10,397 nucleotides of DNA from Treponema sp. (GTDB taxonomy: Bacteria; Spirochaetota; Spirochaetia; Treponematales; Breznakiellaceae), in contig WQXE01000066.1 of NCBI GenBank assembly GCA_009784995.1, positions 1 to 10,397 of the forward strand, in the 5' to 3' direction. The notes beneath the pieces were generated by a model. It did not search any database and was not told the origin of the DNA. It saw only the letters and a list, made by a program, of their open reading frames with translations. The position numbers and the translations under genes were made by a program. Shown here piece by piece: positions 7,342 through 10,397 of the stretch (position 1 is its first letter; every line of letters begins with the position of its first letter).

Positions 7342-8559
7342 ATGCCAGAAAGTTTTTCTAACTTAAATGTCGCCTCTAATTTTGTTACACAGCTTGAAGA
7401 GCGAAAAATAAAAGAGCCGACTGATATCCAGCGAAAAATAATTCCATGCCTTACCGGCGGAGAAAGTGTTTTTTTTACTTCGGCGACAGGAACCGGAAAA
7501 ACTTTTGCCTATCTTCTTCCATTTTTAAGCAAGATGATAGAATCTACGCATGAAAACACAGGAACAAAACCATGTTTGGTAATAATCGCTCCTACATTGG
7601 AACTATGTACACAAATAAAAGGAGAACTTGATTTTTTATTATCCGAATCAAATATCCATTCGTTATTATTAATCGGCAGCGTAAATCTTGAACGCCAAAT
7701 AGAAAATATAAAAAAAATAAAACCTGATATTATCGTAGGCAACCCAAACAGAATTCTTATCCTCGCGAAAAAAAGAATTTTAAGATTAAATCCGCGATTT
7801 TTAGTATTGGACGAAGCGGACCGTCTTATAAGCGATGAAATGATAGAAGATACATTTGAATTGTGTAAAATAATCAATCGCGGCATACAAAAGAATAACA
7901 ATTTAATACTTACCGCGTGTTCCGCTACAATGAACAATAAATCCAGAGAAAAATTAGAAACCGCGCTTGACAGAAAAAACATTTCATTTATTGAATCTGA
8001 AGATCATGAAATCCTGCGGGAAAAAATCGAACACTGGGCAATTTTCAGCGAAAAACGCAGGAAAGATCAAACACTGCGTTCACTGTTAGCTGCGTTAAAA
8101 GCGAAAAAATCAAAAACCAAGTTTCTAGTTTTCACCAGTAAAGGCGACGAAGCGGGAGTAATTCTTTCAAAACTCCAATTTCATCATATATCCGCCGCTG
8201 GTCTTTTTGGAAAAATAAGCAAGAAACCAATTTCAAGCCAGGATCGAAAAGCGGCGCTTGATTCATTTAGAAACGGCAGTGTCGAGGTGCTTGTTTCCAC
8301 AGACCTCGCGGCGCGCGGACTTGATATTCAAGGTGTTACTCATGTGATCGCTTTGGACGTACCATCAGACAGCGAAGTTTACATCCACCGCTGCGGACGC
8401 ACAGCACGCGCGGGAAAACGCGGAACAATGATCACAATCGGCGATGAAACACAAATGCACCTATTAGCGGCGATGGAAAAAAAATTAAAAATCAGAGTAC
8501 AACCTAAAGAACTGCACTACGGAAAAGTGTGCGCGCCGCTGCCAATGGAAGAAGATTAA
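7342..8559 (+). CDS. DEAD-box ATP-dependent RNA helicase, compact two-domain form
   Basis: A 405-residue RNA helicase with just the two RecA-like domains and no accessory RNA-binding tail, shorter than typical DeaD/CshA proteins. Visible motifs are the Q-motif region PTDIQ (26-30), motif I ATGTGKT (48-54), motif II DEAD (157-160), motif III SAT (194-196), motif V STDLAARGLDI (319-329) and motif VI HRCGRTARAG (349-358). Some RNA-contacting motifs are altered: Ia reads PTLEL instead of PTREL, Ib reads GNPNRI instead of the usual TPGRL type, and the GG motif reads GS. It unwinds short RNA duplexes or remodels RNA-protein complexes; the exact role (ribosome assembly, decay, cold response) is not deducible. 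It follows the ATPase by 22 bp and may be cotranscribed with the importer. The start is set by GGAG. Confidence 0.9.
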   Translation: MPESFSNLNVASNFVTQLEERKIKEPTDIQRKIIPCLTGGESVFFTSATGTGKTFAYLLPFLSKMIESTHENTGTKPCLVIIAPTLELCTQIKGELDFLLSESNIHSLLLIGSVNLERQIENIKKIKPDIIVGNPNRILILAKKRILRLNPRFLVLDEADRLISDEMIEDTFELCKIINRGIQKNNNLILTACSATMNNKSREKLETALDRKNISFIESEDHEILREKIEHWAIFSEKRRKDQTLRSLLAALKAKKSKTKFLVFTSKGDEAGVILSKLQFHHISAAGLFGKISKKPISSQDRKAALDSFRNGSVEVLVSTDLAARGLDIQGVTHVIALDVPSDSEVYIHRCGRTARAGKRGTMITIGDETQMHLLAAMEKKLKIRVQPKELHYGKVCAPLPMEED

Positions 8560-10215
8560 TTAATTCCCTAAAGCCACACCGGGCAACGGACGCAAAGATT
8601 TAAAAAACATGTATTTAAACGGATGAATATCCAAAGGATTTGGATACCAGCCTTCAATTTCACCTGTATCAATAATATTTACAGCGGGATTATAACAAAT
8701 CGGAAGCACTACACCCCTGTCCAATAAAAGTTTTTCCGCTTCGGCAAGGGTATTAAGCCGCGCTCTTCCATCTTCTATCATTGATCTGTCAATTAAAGTA
8801 TCATAATCGGGATCGTATAAACGAGCGTCGTTTAAATTTGAATCGTTACGCCACATTTTTAAAAACGCGTAAGGGTCCGCAAAATCTCCAATCCATGTAA
8901 CAGAGGCTACAGTGTAACCATCATCTTTTAATGATTGATAATATCGATCAAAAGAAATTACTTCTACACGCACATTAAAACCCAAAATATTTTTCCAGGC
9001 GTTAGCCATAAGCGCGCCTACGCGAGACGCGTCACGTGAAGGTGTTAGCCGAATAATGAGTTCGGGCATTCCTTCCAGATTTGTATACCCCGCTTCCGCC
9101 ATCAACTTTAGCGCTTCTTCATAATTTTCTTCGGTTATTCCTTTAACTTCAGGATAACCGCTAATGGGAAAAATTAAAGATTCGGCAGGCAGGTAGTAAT
9201 TACCGCGGATTTCTTCCCAGGGTAAAACAAGAGCCATCGCGCGGCGTACTCTGTGATCATCAAATGGTTTTTCACTGCTGCGGATAAAATAATAATGAGT
9301 GGCAAACATGACATTAACCTGAATACCGGAACGATCAGTTAACGCGTCAATATTTACATCGCCGGAAATCCAGCGAGCTTCTCCCGAATTCCAAAGATTA
9401 GCGGCTTCATCTGCCGTACTTGTAAACTTAATCGTTATTTTGTTAAGCGCTACATTTTGCCGATCCCAATATTGACCGCATTTTTGTAAAACAATACTTT
9501 CATCGTTCATCGAAGTTATACGAAACGGACCATTGGAAACAGGAGGTGTCCAGTTCCGCTGATTTTCCCGCGGTGACCACTGCTCTTTATTAATCATCGA
9601 AGGATGAATTGTGCTGAATGAATGATGACAAAGCATCGCGAGGAAAAACGAAGCCGGCGATGTAAGCTTTACAACAAGAGTTCTGGAATCTACAGCTGTA
9701 ATGCCAACCTTGTTTGGATCTCTTTCCAAACCGTTTCGATAATCACGGGCTCCTTCTATTACATCAAAAAAACTTGAATAAGGATATTCTTTTCGCGGAT
9801 CTAAAAGAGAAAGCCATGCCGCTTTGAAATCTTCGGCGCGTACAGGATCGCCGTTCCAAAAACGCGCGTTTCTTCTTATGGTAAATGTCCATTGCAGCCT
9901 GTCACTGGAAAGTTCCCATCTTTCCGCGAGAGCCGGAACAGGTTCCAATGTAAATGGATGATAAGTAAAAAGCCCTTCGTATATCGCGGTAAAAAGCTGC
10001 GCTTCGCTTGAAAAATATGATTTACGAAAATCAAGTTCCAAATCGTGACTGCTAAACGCCACAGTAAGTTCATCAAGATTTCGAATATCAGGGCGCATCT
10101 CCGCGACGTCTCTATTTGGTGTTGTAGTTTGAGTATCCTGCACCTGCGAACTCTGACAACCGGTTAATAACACAAAAAATAATATAACAATAGAATACTT
10201 TTTAAGTTTATACAT
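8560..10215 (-). CDS. Peptide-binding ABC transporter lipoprotein (OppA/DppA, SBP_bac_5)
   Basis: A 551-residue extracytoplasmic solute-binding protein. From the ATG at 10215 the N-terminus is a textbook lipoprotein signal: MYKLKK, a hydrophobic core and lipobox LTGC with Cys20. The family pattern follows: AIYEGLFTY (77-85), the WTFTIRRNARFWNGDPV region (109-125), SNGPFRI (227-233), DHRVRRAMAL (320-329) and WIGDFADPYAFL (441-452). The aspartate at 444 occupies the place of the OppA residue that binds the peptide N-terminus, so oligopeptides are the likely ligand. No permease or ATPase of the Opp type is present here, so it is an orphan partner. Earlier in-frame starts exist (ATG 10233, GTG 10266), but none has a ribosome site and they would place a polar stretch before the signal. 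Its stop abuts the helicase stop. Confidence 0.9.
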   Translation of the reverse strand: MYKLKKYSIVILFFVLLTGCQSSQVQDTQTTTPNRDVAEMRPDIRNLDELTVAFSSHDLELDFRKSYFSSEAQLFTAIYEGLFTYHPFTLEPVPALAERWELSSDRLQWTFTIRRNARFWNGDPVRAEDFKAAWLSLLDPRKEYPYSSFFDVIEGARDYRNGLERDPNKVGITAVDSRTLVVKLTSPASFFLAMLCHHSFSTIHPSMINKEQWSPRENQRNWTPPVSNGPFRITSMNDESIVLQKCGQYWDRQNVALNKITIKFTSTADEAANLWNSGEARWISGDVNIDALTDRSGIQVNVMFATHYYFIRSSEKPFDDHRVRRAMALVLPWEEIRGNYYLPAESLIFPISGYPEVKGITEENYEEALKLMAEAGYTNLEGMPELIIRLTPSRDASRVGALMANAWKNILGFNVRVEVISFDRYYQSLKDDGYTVASVTWIGDFADPYAFLKMWRNDSNLNDARLYDPDYDTLIDRSMIEDGRARLNTLAEAEKLLLDRGVVLPICYNPAVNIIDTGEIEGWYPNPLDIHPFKYMFFKSLRPLPGVALGN

Positions 10216-10221
10216 AATTAC

Positions 10222-10251
10222 ATTATAATACATTAAATTGTAAATATTCAA
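10222..10251 (-). promoter_or_regulatory. Promoter of the peptide-binding gene, predicted leaderless (TTGAAT-18-TATAAT)
   Basis: On the minus strand TTGAAT (10251-10246) and a perfect TATAAT (10227-10222) are separated by 18 bases. Only six bases lie between the -10 box and the ATG at 10215, so the predicted transcript start falls on the start codon itself. No Shine-Dalgarno sequence is present before any in-frame start. The alternative is a promoter beyond the window and a long leader. Confidence 0.45.
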
Positions 10252-10259
10252 TAGAGAAG

Positions 10260-10335
10260 ATCTCACGCAGAGGCGTCGAACCTACGAGTTTGTAGAAAAA
10301 GCCCATTTATAAAACAATCCTTCTCTGTTTGAGAT
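10260..10335. repeat. Imperfect inverted repeat at right edge
   Basis: ATCTCACGCAGAG (10260-10272) and CTCTGTTTGAGAT (10323-10335) are reverse complements at 11 of 13 positions, separated by 50 bases. The left arm continues as GCAGAGGCG, reminiscent of intergenic GCAGAGGCGCAGAG strings seen in many bacterial genomes (recall only). The interior contains CTAC...GTAG (10282-10285 and 10292-10295), a small nested hairpin. It could be a remnant of an intergenic repeat or a structured leader upstream of the peptide-binding gene. Confidence 0.35.
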
Positions 10336-10397
10336 TTCGTAAGCCATCAGAGTAAAGTAACAGATTTTTAAATGTTCATATACGCATCCTAAGCAAG
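10282..10397 (-). other. Possible 3' end of a leftward gene running off the right edge
   Basis: One minus-strand frame is open from the window edge to a TAG at 10284-10282, giving at least 38 codons that end in WAFSTNS. It overlaps one arm of the inverted repeat. No family is recognisable, and an open run of this length is not rare by chance. An internal ATG at 10347 has no ribosome site. Treated as unproven. Confidence 0.2.

Noticed and set aside
7509..7982. Long antisense frame (157 codons) inside the helicase gene
   Set aside because: The helicase frame is fully supported by family motifs; the antisense translation is low-complexity and lacks a ribosome site.
10216..10266. Upstream starts (GTG 10266, ATG 10233) for the peptide-binding lipoprotein
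   Set aside because: No ribosome site precedes either; the promoter -10 box lies inside this stretch and the extra residues spoil a clean lipoprotein signal.
10270..10292. tRNA-like T-arm string GGTTCGA on the minus strand
   Set aside because: The flanking bases do not form a five-pair T-stem, and no acceptor, D or anticodon arms can be found nearby.

Overview
This 10.4 kb AT-rich window is a stretch of ordinary-looking bacterial chromosome with six complete genes plus one orphan lipoprotein gene; I see no phage, plasmid, CRISPR array or RNA gene. The mix of a large MalT-like LuxR regulator, a GH31 glycosidase, lipoprotein binding proteins with a free N-terminal lipobox (diderm or Gram-positive style) and interspersed CTGCG / GCAGAGGCG-type intergenic repeats reminds me of host-associated spirochaetes of the Treponema group. 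That is inference from gene style and composition, not a database match. A striking background feature is the very frequent tetranucleotide CGCG in coding DNA that is otherwise AT-rich.

Layout, left to right. 1-323 is gene-free: an AT-rich stretch with a possible leftward promoter at the very edge, a perfect 10-bp GGGGACAG palindrome (208-251), and three in-phase 10-bp repeats (291-320) directly behind the first gene. 324-2336 (minus) is a cytoplasmic GH31 alpha-glucosidase/alpha-xylosidase with its own promoter and ribosome site. 2407-4959 (minus) is an 850-residue MalT-type ATP-binding LuxR regulator. A 78-bp divergent gap then separates it from a rightward operon: amino-acid-binding lipoprotein (5038-5841), permease (5857-6516) and ATPase (6531-7319), which together form a complete polar-amino-acid ABC importer. 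A compact DEAD-box RNA helicase (7342-8559) follows only 22 bp later. It ends stop-to-stop, with no base between, against a leftward orphan peptide-binding lipoprotein gene (8560-10215). The right edge (10267-10397) holds an imperfect inverted repeat and perhaps the tail of another leftward frame.

How the genes may work together: the regulator sits between a sugar hydrolase on one side and an amino-acid importer on the other. The simplest reading is a local nutrient-response module in which a small inducer switches the MalT-like ATPase and it activates one or both flanking units. The importer has a recognisable promoter with an imperfect dyad over its -35 box. The peptide-binding protein would supply peptides to a permease encoded elsewhere. 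The least expected structural details are a promoter for the peptide-binding lipoprotein whose predicted transcript begins at the start codon (leaderless), a similar arrangement at the left edge, the abutting convergent stops without a terminator, and the unrelated intergenic repeat families flanking the gene block. I do not find convincing evidence of a wholly new multi-gene system.
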